Of a stretch of 64,000 nucleotides of DNA, positions 46,302-56,707 are shown piece after piece. Location of the stretch: NCBI RefSeq assembly GCF_029350945.1, contig NZ_JARKMS010000004.1, positions 217,845 to 281,844 of the forward strand. The letters run 5' to 3'. Under the pieces are notes generated by a model, which was given only the letters and a program-made list of their open reading frames with translations, had not been told where the DNA came from and made no database searches. The translations under genes and the position numbers were made by a program. The first letter of the stretch is position 1; each line of letters starts with the position of its first letter. This stretch comes from Maribacter huludaoensis. Lineage in GTDB: Bacteria > Bacteroidota > Bacteroidia > Flavobacteriales > Flavobacteriaceae.

Positions 46302-47447
46302 ATGCAAACCATAAATAAACCAAACATTAAAGAAGGTGAAATCCCAAAAATTAAGCTAGACAAATTGGGGATTACCAATGCACAATATTTAAGTGCGGCA
46401 TCTATACGGGCATTACAATGGCCCGAGGTTGGTAATAAATGGTTTATTGAATTTGAAGAACTTAAACCTTTACTGGGAGATTTGGCTTATGAAGAAGGTG
46501 TCTGTAGAAGAGATCCTAGTGCTGTAATTAAAGAGAATGGCAAATACTACGTATGGTATAGCAAAAGTTTAGGTGCTACGCAGGGTTTTGCAGGCAATAT
46601 TGAGAAGGATAAAGTTTTTCCTTGGGACCGTTGCGATATTTGGTATGCAACTTCTAAAGATGGCTGGACATGGAAGGAAGAAGGTATCGCCGTAAAAAGA
46701 GGAGATTCTGGCTCCTTTGATGACCGTTCTGTTTTTACGGTAGAGGTAATGAAGCATAATGATAAATTCTACCTATGCTATCAAACGGTTAAAAGTCCGT
46801 ATACGGTTCGGGTGAAAAATCAAGTTGGTTTGGCTTGGTCAGATAGCCCTAATGGTCCTTGGCAAAAATTACCAGAACCTATTCTTTCACCAGCTGATAA
46901 CGGTATTTGGTTAGGTGAAGAGGATAATAGGTTTAAGGTGGAAAAAAAAGGAGACTTTGATAGTCATAAAGTACATGATCCATGCATTTTGCCGTATAAA
47001 GGCAAATTTTACTTGTATTACAAAGGCGAACAAATGGGGGAGGAAATAAACTTTGGCGGACGTCAAATTAGACATGGGGTTGCTATTGCGGATAATCCGT
47101 TAGGACCTTATGAAAAGTCGGTATATAATCCAATCAGCAATAGCGGTCATGAAATCTGCGTATGGCCCTATGATGATGGAATAGCATCTTTAATCACTAC
47201 GGACGGACCGGAGAAGAATACCATACAATGGTCTCCAGATGGTATCAATTTTGAAATTGTGGCGAGTATTCAAAATCCGCCACATGCCATAGGCTTAAAT
47301 AGGACTGCGGATACCGAGGGTAGTCCAACAGAAATACTAAGATGGGGTTTGACCCATATTTACAATAACGACGATTATCAAAGTATACAGCGGTTTTCGT
47401 CATATAATAAAACATCACATACAGCAATAGGAGAAAAAGCAATTTAA
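46302..47447 (+). CDS. GH117 alpha-1,3-(3,6-anhydro)-L-galactosidase, cytoplasmic
   Basis: A family 117 exo-enzyme closely related to the lipoprotein copy at 4934. SxAxxR is SAASIR (Ser31, Ala33, Arg36); Asp71 (RRDPSA), Asp226 (HDPC) and Glu284 (SGHE) are the putative catalytic residues. It has no signal peptide: the ATG at 46302 leads directly into a charged N-terminus, and the upstream ATG at 46289 soon meets a stop. It therefore works on imported neoagaro-oligosaccharides in the cytoplasm, releasing L-AHG beside the enzymes that use it. The next gene starts one base after its stop. Confidence 0.93.
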   Translation: MQTINKPNIKEGEIPKIKLDKLGITNAQYLSAASIRALQWPEVGNKWFIEFEELKPLLGDLAYEEGVCRRDPSAVIKENGKYYVWYSKSLGATQGFAGNIEKDKVFPWDRCDIWYATSKDGWTWKEEGIAVKRGDSGSFDDRSVFTVEVMKHNDKFYLCYQTVKSPYTVRVKNQVGLAWSDSPNGPWQKLPEPILSPADNGIWLGEEDNRFKVEKKGDFDSHKVHDPCILPYKGKFYLYYKGEQMGEEINFGGRQIRHGVAIADNPLGPYEKSVYNPISNSGHEICVWPYDDGIASLITTDGPEKNTIQWSPDGINFEIVASIQNPPHAIGLNRTADTEGSPTEILRWGLTHIYNNDDYQSIQRFSSYNKTSHTAIGEKAI

Positions 47448-47448
47448 A

Positions 47449-48465
47449 ATGATAGCAACACAGTACAAAGGCGGTAAAACATTTTCTGTAATAGAAAAAG
47501 AAATAGAAGCTCCTGCAAAAGGAGAAGTTAGAATTAAAGTGGCATACGTAGGCGTATGTGGTACAGATGTACATATTTATCATGGTATGATGGATAAACG
47601 TGTAAACATACCCGAGACCATTGGTCATGAAATGTCCGGGACCATAGACGCCATAGGTGAAGGTGTAAGCGGATTCAAAGTAGGCGATAAAATTGTGGTT
47701 AGACCGTTGGATGATAGAAAGGTGAAATCATCTGACAAGGGCTTCAACCATATTTGTGAAGAACTTAAGTTTATTGGTATTGATAGTCCGGGTGCCATGC
47801 AACAGTACTGGAACGTACCTGCATTTACACTTCATAAATTAAAAGAAGAAACAGACTTAAAATTGGCAGCATTGATAGAGCCTTTATCAGTAGCAGTGCA
47901 TGATGTAAGAATGGGTGAATTAAAGGCAGGGGAGACCGCCGTGGTTTTGGGCGGTGGCCCAATAGGTCTTTTAGTTGCTTTGGTAGCCAAGGAAAAAGGG
48001 GCACAGGTAATTGTATCTGAAGTAAATGAAACAAGAATATCCAAGGCAAAAGAATTAGGGCTTGATGCTGTAAACCCTATAAAAACGGACTTGGTAGATT
48101 ATGTAAAAAGCAAGACCGATGATAAAAGGGCAGATGTTGTATTCGAGGTTGCAGGAGTACAACCTGCATTGGATATTATGACAGAGGTTGCCGGTATTAG
48201 AGGTAGAATTGTAATGGTAGCTATACATGGCCAAAAGAAAGAAGTAGACTTATTTAAATTCTTTTGGAAAGAACTTAAATTAATAGGGGCAAGAGTGTAT
48301 GAAAAAGAGGATTATGAACAGGCTATACGTTTAATTACGGCCAATGAATTGCCATTCAATGAAATGATTACGGACGTGCAACCGCTAAAGAACATACAAA
48401 CGGTATTTGAAAATATAGATAAAAACCCTGACGGACTAAAAGTCTTGATGGATTGTCAATCATAA
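47449..48465 (+). CDS. Medium-chain dehydrogenase, likely 2-keto-3-deoxy-L-galactonate 5-dehydrogenase
   Basis: A 338-residue sorbitol/threonine-dehydrogenase-like enzyme. Catalytic zinc ligands are Cys37 (GVCGTD) and His60-Glu61 (GHEMSG); the NAD motif is GGGPIG near residue 165. The structural-zinc loop has lost its four cysteines (only one Cys at HICEE), unlike the P450-linked dehydrogenase. In the L-AHG pathway described in Pseudoalteromonas and Streptomyces, a 5-dehydrogenase oxidises 2-keto-3-deoxy-L-galactonate to the 2,5-diketo acid, and the other pathway enzymes lie beside it here, so this is the most economical assignment. Substrate is inferred. Confidence 0.78.
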   Translation: MIATQYKGGKTFSVIEKEIEAPAKGEVRIKVAYVGVCGTDVHIYHGMMDKRVNIPETIGHEMSGTIDAIGEGVSGFKVGDKIVVRPLDDRKVKSSDKGFNHICEELKFIGIDSPGAMQQYWNVPAFTLHKLKEETDLKLAALIEPLSVAVHDVRMGELKAGETAVVLGGGPIGLLVALVAKEKGAQVIVSEVNETRISKAKELGLDAVNPIKTDLVDYVKSKTDDKRADVVFEVAGVQPALDIMTEVAGIRGRIVMVAIHGQKKEVDLFKFFWKELKLIGARVYEKEDYEQAIRLITANELPFNEMITDVQPLKNIQTVFENIDKNPDGLKVLMDCQS

Positions 48466-48490
48466 CTAAGAACTAAAACTTTAAAAGAAA

Positions 48491-49261
48491 ATGGGAGTAC
48501 TGGATAAATTCAGTTTAAAAGGAAAAACGGCATTGGTTACGGGTTGTAAGCGAGGCATAGGTAAAGCCATGGCGATAGGTCTTGCGGAGGCTGGTGCAAA
48601 TATCATAGGTGTAAGTGCTACTTTAGAGTCAAGCGGTAGCGATGTAGAAAAGGAAATAAAGGCACTGGGTAGAGATTTTAAAGCCTATGCGTGTGATTTT
48701 AGTGATAGAAAAGCACTATATAGTTTTATTGCAGCCGTTAAAGGCGATTTTCCGGTAATAGATATTTTGGTAAACAATGCCGGAACCATATTAAGGGCTC
48801 CAGCCGTTGAACATTCAGACGAGTTATGGGATAAAGTGATAGAGGTAAACCAAAATGCACAATTCATTTTAACCAGGGAAATAGGAAAAGAAATGGTTGA
48901 GCGTGGTGCAGGAAAAGTAATATTTACGGCATCGTTGTTAACTTACCAAGGTGGAATAACCGTGCCGGGCTATGCAGCCAGTAAGGGAGCGATCGGTCAG
49001 TTGACCATGGCCTTTGCCAACGAATGGGCCGGTAGCGGAGTAAATGTCAACGCCATTGCACCGGGGTATATAAGTACTGATAATACAGAAGCCTTACGTA
49101 ATAACGAAGAACGGGCAAATTCTATTTTGGCTAGAATTCCGGCAGGAAGATGGGGAGAACCAGAAGATTTTGCAGGTCCCGTGGTCTTTTTAGCTTCGGA
49201 CGCGGCTGCATATATGAACGGAAGCATCACTCTGGTAGACGGAGGTTGGATGGGTAGATAA
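48491..49261 (+). CDS. KduD-like short-chain dehydrogenase, likely 2,5-diketo-3-deoxy-galactonate 5-reductase
   Basis: A 256-residue classical SDR. TGCKRGIG (17-24) binds NAD(P), NNAG (95-98) is structural, and Ser148, Tyr161 and Lys165 form the catalytic set. It resembles KduD/gluconate 5-dehydrogenases, which interconvert 2,5-diketo-3-deoxygluconate and 2-keto-3-deoxygluconate; in L-AHG breakdown the same chemistry turns the diketo acid into D-KDG. It lies 25 bases after the 5-dehydrogenase, and together they invert C5. Confidence 0.8.
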   Translation: MGVLDKFSLKGKTALVTGCKRGIGKAMAIGLAEAGANIIGVSATLESSGSDVEKEIKALGRDFKAYACDFSDRKALYSFIAAVKGDFPVIDILVNNAGTILRAPAVEHSDELWDKVIEVNQNAQFILTREIGKEMVERGAGKVIFTASLLTYQGGITVPGYAASKGAIGQLTMAFANEWAGSGVNVNAIAPGYISTDNTEALRNNEERANSILARIPAGRWGEPEDFAGPVVFLASDAAAYMNGSITLVDGGWMGR

Positions 49262-49280
49262 TCACACTAAAAACAGAAAA

Positions 49281-50735
49281 ATGGCATCAATAAAAGAATA
49301 CGAAATGTTTATAGATGGATCTTGGGTTACTTCAACCTCTGGTGAGACCATCGATATTATAAATCCATCAACTGAGGAGGTTTACGCAAAGGTTCAAAAC
49401 GGGACGGTTGCGGAAGCTGTACAAGCATTGGAAGCAGCCGATAGGGCACAGAAAGAGTGGAAAAAAGTCCCTGCCAGAAAGAGAGCGGAACTGCTGTATA
49501 AATTTGCTGATGAAATAAAGGCGAATGCGGATAAATTGGCAGAACTTTTAGTAAAGGAACAAGGTAAGTTACTTAAAGTAGCTAAAATGGAAGTTGCGGT
49601 AACCGCTTCTTTTATAGAATATGCTTGTGAGGGAGCACGAAGAATTGAAGGTGATATCATTCCTTCGGATAACCCAAATGAACAAATTTGGATTCAAAAA
49701 ATACCACGAGGGGTAGTAGTTGCCATAACGGCGTGGAATTTCCCTTTGGCTTTGGCCGGAAGAAAAATTGGTCCGGCATTGGTAGCAGGAAATGCTATCG
49801 TTGTAAAACCGACTTCAGAAACTCCGCTAGCAACATTAGAGTTAGGGCACTTAGCTAAAAAAGTTGGTTTGCCAGATGGTTTGTTGAATATTATTACAGG
49901 ACCGGGAAGAGCTATGGGTACTGCCTTGGTAGAAAATCCTATAACCAAAATGGTGACCATGACAGGGTCTACTCCAGTTGGTCAACAAATTGCAAAAATG
50001 GCAGCACAGAACCTAACGCACGTACAATTGGAATTAGGTGGAAAGGCTCCGTTTATAGTGTTTGAAGATGCTGATATTGATGCAGCCGTAGATGCGGCCC
50101 TACATTCTAGATTCGATAATTGTGGGCAAGTATGTACTTGTAATGAGCGTATGTATGTTCATGAAGATATTTACTATGAATTCATGAATAAATTCATTCA
50201 AAAGACCAAAGCGTTAAAAGTGGGCAACCCAATGCTAGAGGATACAGATATGGGACCAAAGGTGAACAAAAGCGAATTGGAGCATATGGAGCATTTGGTC
50301 AAAGTGAGTTTAGATGAGGGTGCAACAATTGCAACTGGTGGTAAACGTTTGTCCGGTGGTGAATTTGATAAAGGATATTGGTTTGAACCAACGGTTTTGA
50401 CAGATGTAACCCAAGATATGACCATTGTTCATGAAGAGTCATTTGGACCAATTTTACCTGTGTTGAAATTTAAGGATTTTGATGAGGTTGTAGGCTTTGC
50501 AAATGACTGTGAATATGGTTTGGCGGCAATGGTATTTACCAATGACATGAATAAGATCATGCGTTGCAACGATGAACTTGAATATGGTGAGATCTATGTG
50601 AATCGTGGTCATGGAGAACAGCACCAAGGTTTTCATAACGGGTATAAGTTAAGTGGCTCTGGTGGTGAAGACGGTAAATACGGATTTGAGCAGTATATGG
50701 AAAAGAAAACGTTTTACGTAAGACATAAGGCATAA
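49281..50735 (+). CDS. Aldehyde dehydrogenase, likely 3,6-anhydro-L-galactose dehydrogenase
   Basis: A 484-residue NAD(P)-dependent aldehyde dehydrogenase of the lactaldehyde/succinate-semialdehyde type. Asn153 (AWNFP), Glu251 (ELGGK) and Cys285 (CGQVC) are the catalytic residues. L-AHG is largely an open or hydrated aldehyde, and its first catabolic step is oxidation to 3,6-anhydro-L-galactonate by an enzyme of this family. The neighbouring GH117 and cycloisomerase genes support the assignment. The stop overlaps the next ATG by one base, so these two consecutive pathway steps are translationally coupled. Confidence 0.85.
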   Translation: MASIKEYEMFIDGSWVTSTSGETIDIINPSTEEVYAKVQNGTVAEAVQALEAADRAQKEWKKVPARKRAELLYKFADEIKANADKLAELLVKEQGKLLKVAKMEVAVTASFIEYACEGARRIEGDIIPSDNPNEQIWIQKIPRGVVVAITAWNFPLALAGRKIGPALVAGNAIVVKPTSETPLATLELGHLAKKVGLPDGLLNIITGPGRAMGTALVENPITKMVTMTGSTPVGQQIAKMAAQNLTHVQLELGGKAPFIVFEDADIDAAVDAALHSRFDNCGQVCTCNERMYVHEDIYYEFMNKFIQKTKALKVGNPMLEDTDMGPKVNKSELEHMEHLVKVSLDEGATIATGGKRLSGGEFDKGYWFEPTVLTDVTQDMTIVHEESFGPILPVLKFKDFDEVVGFANDCEYGLAAMVFTNDMNKIMRCNDELEYGEIYVNRGHGEQHQGFHNGYKLSGSGGEDGKYGFEQYMEKKTFYVRHKA

Positions 50736-51826
50736 TGAGTACAAGAATAGCAAAAGTAGATTGTCAATTATTTAAGGTTCCTTTACCAGAAGTAATGAAC
50801 GATGCCAAACACGGCGACCATACGCATTTTGAGCTGGTGACAACTACAATAACCTTGGAGGACGGTACTGAAGGCACTGGTTACACGTATACTGGCGGTA
50901 AAGGTGGGCACGCTACCAAAGCTATGGTAGAGCATGATTTTACCTCTTTTTTAATAGGTAAGGATAGTTCTAAAATTGAAGAACTATATGAAGAAATGGA
51001 ATGGCATATTCACTATGTAGGTAGAGGAGGTATAGCTTCTTTTGCCATTTCTACCATAGATATTGCCCTTTGGGATATTCGCTGTAAAAAAGCCGATAAA
51101 CCTTTATATAAAATGACCGGAGGTGCAGACAATACCTGTAAGGCATATTGCGGTGGTATAGATCTTCAATTTCCTATTCCTAAGCTTTTGGATAATATGA
51201 GAACCTATTTGGATAGCGGGTTCAATGCCGTAAAGATTAAAATAGGAAGGGAAGACTTAGAAGAGGATTTAGAACGCATAAAAGCGGTACGTGAGTTTGT
51301 AGGTCCGGATGTTACGTTTATGGTCGATGCCAACTATTCTATGACCGTAGAAAAAGCGATAAAAGCTATTGAAGGCTTTAAACAATATGATATTACCTGG
51401 TTTGAAGAACCGATAATACCTGATGATTATTTAGGATTTGGCGAAATTGTTGATCGTACCGGTTTTCCTTTGGCCATGGGTGAAAATTTACATACCATTC
51501 ATGAATTTGAATATGCCTTTGCACAATCCAAACTATCCTTTATTCAACCGGATGCTTCTAATTGCGGTGGTGTAACAGGTTGGTTGAAAGTGGCAAAAAT
51601 GGCGCAGGAACATCATATCCCGGTATGTAGTCATGGTATGCAAGAACTTCATGTAAGTCTTGTCTCTTCTCAACCCAATGCAGGTTGGTTAGAAGTACAT
51701 AGTTTTCCTATCGATCAATATACCTTAAGACCTTTAGTTGTTGAAAATCATAGGGCGGTAGCTCCTGAAACTCCGGGTACCGGGGTCATTTTCGATTGGG
51801 AAAAATTAGCCCCTTATAAGAGCTAA
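50735..51826 (+). CDS. Enolase-superfamily 3,6-anhydro-L-galactonate cycloisomerase
   Basis: A 363-residue mandelate racemase/muconate lactonizing-type enzyme. KxK (Lys167, Lys169) is the base on one face, metal ligands are Asp198, Glu224 and Glu250, and His300 in CSHG is the second-face base. Cycloisomerases of this type open the anhydro ring of 3,6-anhydro-L-galactonate to give 2-keto-3-deoxy-L-galactonate. The overlap with the aldehyde dehydrogenase gene and presence of GH117 in the same operon support this. The alternative is a general sugar-acid dehydratase. Confidence 0.87.
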   Translation: MSTRIAKVDCQLFKVPLPEVMNDAKHGDHTHFELVTTTITLEDGTEGTGYTYTGGKGGHATKAMVEHDFTSFLIGKDSSKIEELYEEMEWHIHYVGRGGIASFAISTIDIALWDIRCKKADKPLYKMTGGADNTCKAYCGGIDLQFPIPKLLDNMRTYLDSGFNAVKIKIGREDLEEDLERIKAVREFVGPDVTFMVDANYSMTVEKAIKAIEGFKQYDITWFEEPIIPDDYLGFGEIVDRTGFPLAMGENLHTIHEFEYAFAQSKLSFIQPDASNCGGVTGWLKVAKMAQEHHIPVCSHGMQELHVSLVSSQPNAGWLEVHSFPIDQYTLRPLVVENHRAVAPETPGTGVIFDWEKLAPYKS

Positions 51827-51903
51827 GATTAACTGCGCTTAAGTGAGAGTATTTCTTGTTTTAGCAATGCTTTTATAAGTATGAACTATTACAAATACTT
51901 AAC

Positions 51904-53469
51904 ATGGAAGTAAATAAAAATTATATAATAAGAATAGCCGCCATTGTTGCTCTGGGCGGCTTTATTCTTGGTTTTGATGCTTCCGTTATTTCTGGAACTT
52001 TAAAGTTTGTAGAACATGAATTCTCCCTTAACGATATTCAATTAGGTTGGCTGGTCAGTTCCATAACCTTGACTGCTGCGCTAGGCACTTTTATTGCGGG
52101 ACCTTTAAGTGATAAAATAGGCAGAAGAAGCGTACTCAAATATGCAGCTTTATTATTTGCGGTCTCAGCGCTCTTTTCAGCATTTTCCACTACGTTTACT
52201 ATGTTGATCATAGGCAGGTTAATAGGTGGTTTCTCAGTTGGTGCTGCATTAATTATAGCACCTATGTATATTGCAGAGGTAAGTCCGCCAGAAAAGAGAG
52301 GGCAAATGGTATCTTTTAATCAATTGAATATTGTCATTGGTATTTCGGCCGCATTTTTTACAAACTATCTAATCTTAAGATTGGGCGATAGCGATTATGG
52401 TTGGGTAAACACCATTAATCTGAAAAAATGGAATTGGCGTTGGATGCTTGGTTTAGTAGTGTTTCCCGCATTATTATATTATATAGGATTGTTTGTTGTG
52501 CCGCAAAGCCCTAGATGGCTGTCCATGAAAGGTTTTTTAATAGAGGCAAGGCAAACGTTACAAAGGTTCGTGGGAGCAAATGAAGCTGCAAAACAAATGA
52601 AATCTATTGAAGAGAGTATTCTTCAAGAAGGTAAAAAGGAAAAAGTCCAATTTGGGGAGCTTTTTAAAAAGAACATACGCCTTGTAATACTGGTAGGCAT
52701 TATTGTTGCCATATTTCAACAGCTGGTAGGTATAAATTCTGTGATGTTCTATGCACCCTTAATTTTTGAACAAACAGGCATTGGTACAGATGCATCGTTT
52801 TTACAAGCTATTTTAGTAGGATTGGTAAATTTGATATTTACTATCGTAGCCATGAAGATTATAGACAAATTAGGTAGGAAACCTATGTTGATTTACGGTA
52901 TGATAGGTATGGCATCAGCAATGTTGATTCTAGCCTATGGTTTTAAGACTGCCACCTATATATTAGATGACAGCGCATTAAATGGGTTACCTAATGAAGT
53001 GCCAATTGAAAAATTAAGGGCTTTGGAAGATCAAACCTTTACTTCAGATTTAGATTTTAAAGCAGCGCTTTCCAATGCCTTAGGTGATGATATAGCCAAA
53101 CAGTATGAAGCTGTTTTGGTAACTGCCGCGACAAAGATGAATTCGGTTCTTATTTTATGTGGTATTCTTTTATTTGTCTCTTTTTATGCAGTTTCCATAG
53201 GTCCTGTAATGTGGGTACTTTTTTCGGAACTGTTCCCAAATCGAATTCGCGGGTTGGCAATTTCATTTGTAGGTTTGGTAAACCTTACATTTGCCTTTTT
53301 GGTGCAACTTGTTTTTCCTTGGCAATTATCTAATCTTGGTAATTCGTTGACCTTTTTGTTATATGCAATTTTTGCAATAATAGGGTTGTTGTTTATTGTT
53401 GCCAAGGTACCGGAAACAAAAGGGAAATCACTAGAAGAATTGGAAAAACTACTAGTGAAATCCACATGA
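51904..53469 (+). CDS. MFS sugar porter (XylE/GalP type)
   Basis: A 521-residue, twelve-helix major facilitator of the sugar-porter group. Signatures: GFDASVISG in helix 1, DKIGRRSVL after helix 2, PQSPRWL after helix 6, QQLVGINSVMFYAP in helix 7 and VPETKGKSLEELE at the end. Between helices 9 and 10 there is an insert of about 70 residues, longer than in XylE. It is 77 bases behind the cycloisomerase gene and likely imports galactose, L-AHG or a small neoagaro-sugar across the inner membrane. It closes the galactan region. Confidence 0.92.
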   Translation: MEVNKNYIIRIAAIVALGGFILGFDASVISGTLKFVEHEFSLNDIQLGWLVSSITLTAALGTFIAGPLSDKIGRRSVLKYAALLFAVSALFSAFSTTFTMLIIGRLIGGFSVGAALIIAPMYIAEVSPPEKRGQMVSFNQLNIVIGISAAFFTNYLILRLGDSDYGWVNTINLKKWNWRWMLGLVVFPALLYYIGLFVVPQSPRWLSMKGFLIEARQTLQRFVGANEAAKQMKSIEESILQEGKKEKVQFGELFKKNIRLVILVGIIVAIFQQLVGINSVMFYAPLIFEQTGIGTDASFLQAILVGLVNLIFTIVAMKIIDKLGRKPMLIYGMIGMASAMLILAYGFKTATYILDDSALNGLPNEVPIEKLRALEDQTFTSDLDFKAALSNALGDDIAKQYEAVLVTAATKMNSVLILCGILLFVSFYAVSIGPVMWVLFSELFPNRIRGLAISFVGLVNLTFAFLVQLVFPWQLSNLGNSLTFLLYAIFAIIGLLFIVAKVPETKGKSLEELEKLLVKST

Positions 53470-53490
53470 CATTTTTAAACGGTATCTATA

Positions 53491-53967
53491 TTAGTACTTT
53501 GTCTTGTCTTGTTTAGAAGCCCAATTGTTAAAGACTTCAACGGCTTCTTCTTGAAGCATTTGCTTAAAATGAATTTGTCTGTCCTGCATTTCAACTTCTA
53601 GCTCATCATATATAAACTGGTCATCAAAATCTATAGCTTTTGCATCTGCCTTATCACAACCATAATATACAGCCTTTGGTCTAGCCCAATAAATGGCACC
53701 AAAGCACATAGGGCAGGGCTCACAAGAAGTATAAATAATACAATCTGTTAACTGAAACGTATTCAGTTTTTTACAGGCATCTCTAATAACCACCATTTCT
53801 GCATGTGCAGTAGGGTCGTTTGTAGAAGTTACCTTGTTATGCCCTTCGGCTATAATTTCTCCATCTTTTACAACTACGGCACCAAAGGGGCCGCCTGCGT
53901 TTGAGTTCATTCCTTTTGCTGCCATTTTAATGGCTCTTCTCATAAAAAACTCGTGATCTTTCGTCAT
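53491..53967 (-). CDS. guaD: Guanine deaminase (cytidine deaminase superfamily)
   Basis: A 158-residue zinc deaminase converting guanine to xanthine. Zinc and catalytic residues are in HAEMVV and CEPCPMC. Length and the C-terminal segment with EVFNNWASKQD suit the Bacillus-type GuaD (156 residues) rather than TadA or cytidine deaminase. It is convergent with the MFS gene (21 bases apart) and marks the shift to housekeeping genes. Confidence 0.88.
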   Translation of the reverse strand: MTKDHEFFMRRAIKMAAKGMNSNAGGPFGAVVVKDGEIIAEGHNKVTSTNDPTAHAEMVVIRDACKKLNTFQLTDCIIYTSCEPCPMCFGAIYWARPKAVYYGCDKADAKAIDFDDQFIYDELEVEMQDRQIHFKQMLQEEAVEVFNNWASKQDKTKY

Positions 53968-54160
53968 ATTCTTTTCTTATTTTTAAATAGGGATGCAAAA
54001 TTACGTTTTTTAAAGGCTATTAAAGATGAAGATCATTGTAATTATATGATTTTAAGTAGCTATCAATTATTACAATCTGAAAGATTACTGTGTAAACCAC
54101 GACCAAACATTCATATTATTAGTAAATGGTGATTAATAACAGATTTTATATACGCATTAA

Positions 54161-54892
54161 ATGAAAAAACAAATGCATTTGGCATCGCAATATTTAGCTG
54201 CTGCAGCAATCAGCTTTGTACCTAAAAAAGATGATGGCAGCCACACGAACTTAGGTTGGTCCATTGAAAAAAAACAACTGGAAACCCACCCCTTATCATT
54301 AAGCGGAGATATACTTGCTTTAAATTATAACACTTTTTCATTAGAATGGAATTCTTCAAAAAATGATGCTTCTTTTACGCTAGATGGTAAAACACATCAA
54401 CAGGTGCTGGATTGGTTGGTTAAAACTTCAAAGACATTTTTAGATAAGGTATATACCTATGAATTTCATTATGACTTGCCGTATACAATAAATGCATCAT
54501 ATGCTTTCAAATTAAATGCATCAGAATTAAAAGAATTGGCATCTTTAAGAACCTTGGCACAATCTAGCTTGGTGGCTACACTAAAAGAAAAAGGTTTGGA
54601 ATCTGATGTTCGCATATGGCCGCATCATTTTGATTCTGGAGCTTATGCTAGTTTAAATGTTGATATAGCAGTTGGTTTTGGATTGGCAATTCCTGATGCT
54701 TTGGTAAATGAGCACTACTTTTATATTAGCGGATATAAAGGGCATAATGGTTTAGATACTTCGAATTTTGATGCACTTTCTTTAGGCGAATGGAAAAACG
54801 ATGGATTTAAAGGAGCAGTTTTACCAGCTACAAAAATTAATAAAGATCAGGCAGTTCAGTTTTTTACGGAAGCTATAAATACCTATAAATAA
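54161..54892 (+). CDS. Unrecognised 243-residue protein
   Basis: I do not recognise the family. There is no signal peptide or transmembrane segment; composition is soluble with mixed helix and strand. Features seen are a conserved-looking WPHHFDSGAYASLNVD segment (near residue 152) followed by GFGLAIPDALVNEHYFYISGYKG, and a C-terminal helix. It lies four bases before the NnrE-like gene, so the two are co-transcribed. Confidence 0.8.
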   Translation: MKKQMHLASQYLAAAAISFVPKKDDGSHTNLGWSIEKKQLETHPLSLSGDILALNYNTFSLEWNSSKNDASFTLDGKTHQQVLDWLVKTSKTFLDKVYTYEFHYDLPYTINASYAFKLNASELKELASLRTLAQSSLVATLKEKGLESDVRIWPHHFDSGAYASLNVDIAVGFGLAIPDALVNEHYFYISGYKGHNGLDTSNFDALSLGEWKNDGFKGAVLPATKINKDQAVQFFTEAINTYK

Positions 54893-54896
54893 TAGT

Positions 54897-55571
54897 ATGA
54901 AGGTAACCAGTCTTTCCTTAGAGGCCTTTAAAGAAATGGATTATTGGGCGGTAGAGAAATACAATTTGTCCATTGAGTTGATGATGGAAAATGCCGGTTT
55001 GCAGTTGGCTAGATTAATTGCTAAAAAAGCAAATAAAAGTTCGGTAATAACCATTGGGGTAGGTAATGGCAACAATGGCGGCGGCGGTCTGGTAGCTGCT
55101 CGTAGACTTGCTGCCTGGGGTTATATTGTAAATTTAGATTTGGTTGTACCTATTAGCAAAGACCTACCAAAAGCTCAATTAGAAAGAGCATTGCTATTTG
55201 GGGCAAAAAAAGGTATACCGGAAACCACTGATATTTGGGTAGATGCCTATTTGGGGTTCTCTCAAAGATTACCGCTGTCTGATGCATTTGCCAAAAGTAT
55301 TGCATTGGCCAACGCATCATCGGCATATAGAATATCATTGGACATTCCCGTTGGTATTTCCAGAGAAGGTAAATTATCAGGGTTTAAGGCGAACCAAGTA
55401 ATGACCTTGGCAGCTCCTAAAACTATTTTGGAACAATTGCCAAAAGAGGTAGAAGTATATGTGGCCGATTTGGGAATTCCAAAATCGGTTTACGAGCATT
55501 TTAATATTAAGATGCCAAATTTTATGCAAAATCAGCTGATAGCTTTAAACCAGTTTATACTAGTCAACTAA
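54897..55571 (+). CDS. nnrE: NAD(P)H-hydrate epimerase-like (YjeF N-terminal domain)
   Basis: A 224-residue YjeF_N domain protein, the family that epimerises damaged NADHX/NADPHX. The usual NNGGDG loop is NNGGGG here (near residues 58-63), so the conserved Asp is replaced by Gly. The later SLDIPVGIS block (near residue 147) corresponds to the canonical DIPSG-type loop with Ser changed to Val. No C-terminal kinase domain is present, whereas many bacteria have the fused form. These changes may mean altered or lost epimerase activity. Confidence 0.75.
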   Translation: MKVTSLSLEAFKEMDYWAVEKYNLSIELMMENAGLQLARLIAKKANKSSVITIGVGNGNNGGGGLVAARRLAAWGYIVNLDLVVPISKDLPKAQLERALLFGAKKGIPETTDIWVDAYLGFSQRLPLSDAFAKSIALANASSAYRISLDIPVGISREGKLSGFKANQVMTLAAPKTILEQLPKEVEVYVADLGIPKSVYEHFNIKMPNFMQNQLIALNQFILVN

Positions 55572-55651
55572 GAACAATTTAAATGAGAGGTTAAGCTGCT
55601 AAGAAAAGAATTGATTGTTTGGCGGTTATCAATAATACTTGCTATATAGTA

Positions 55652-56707
<1,056 letters not shown>

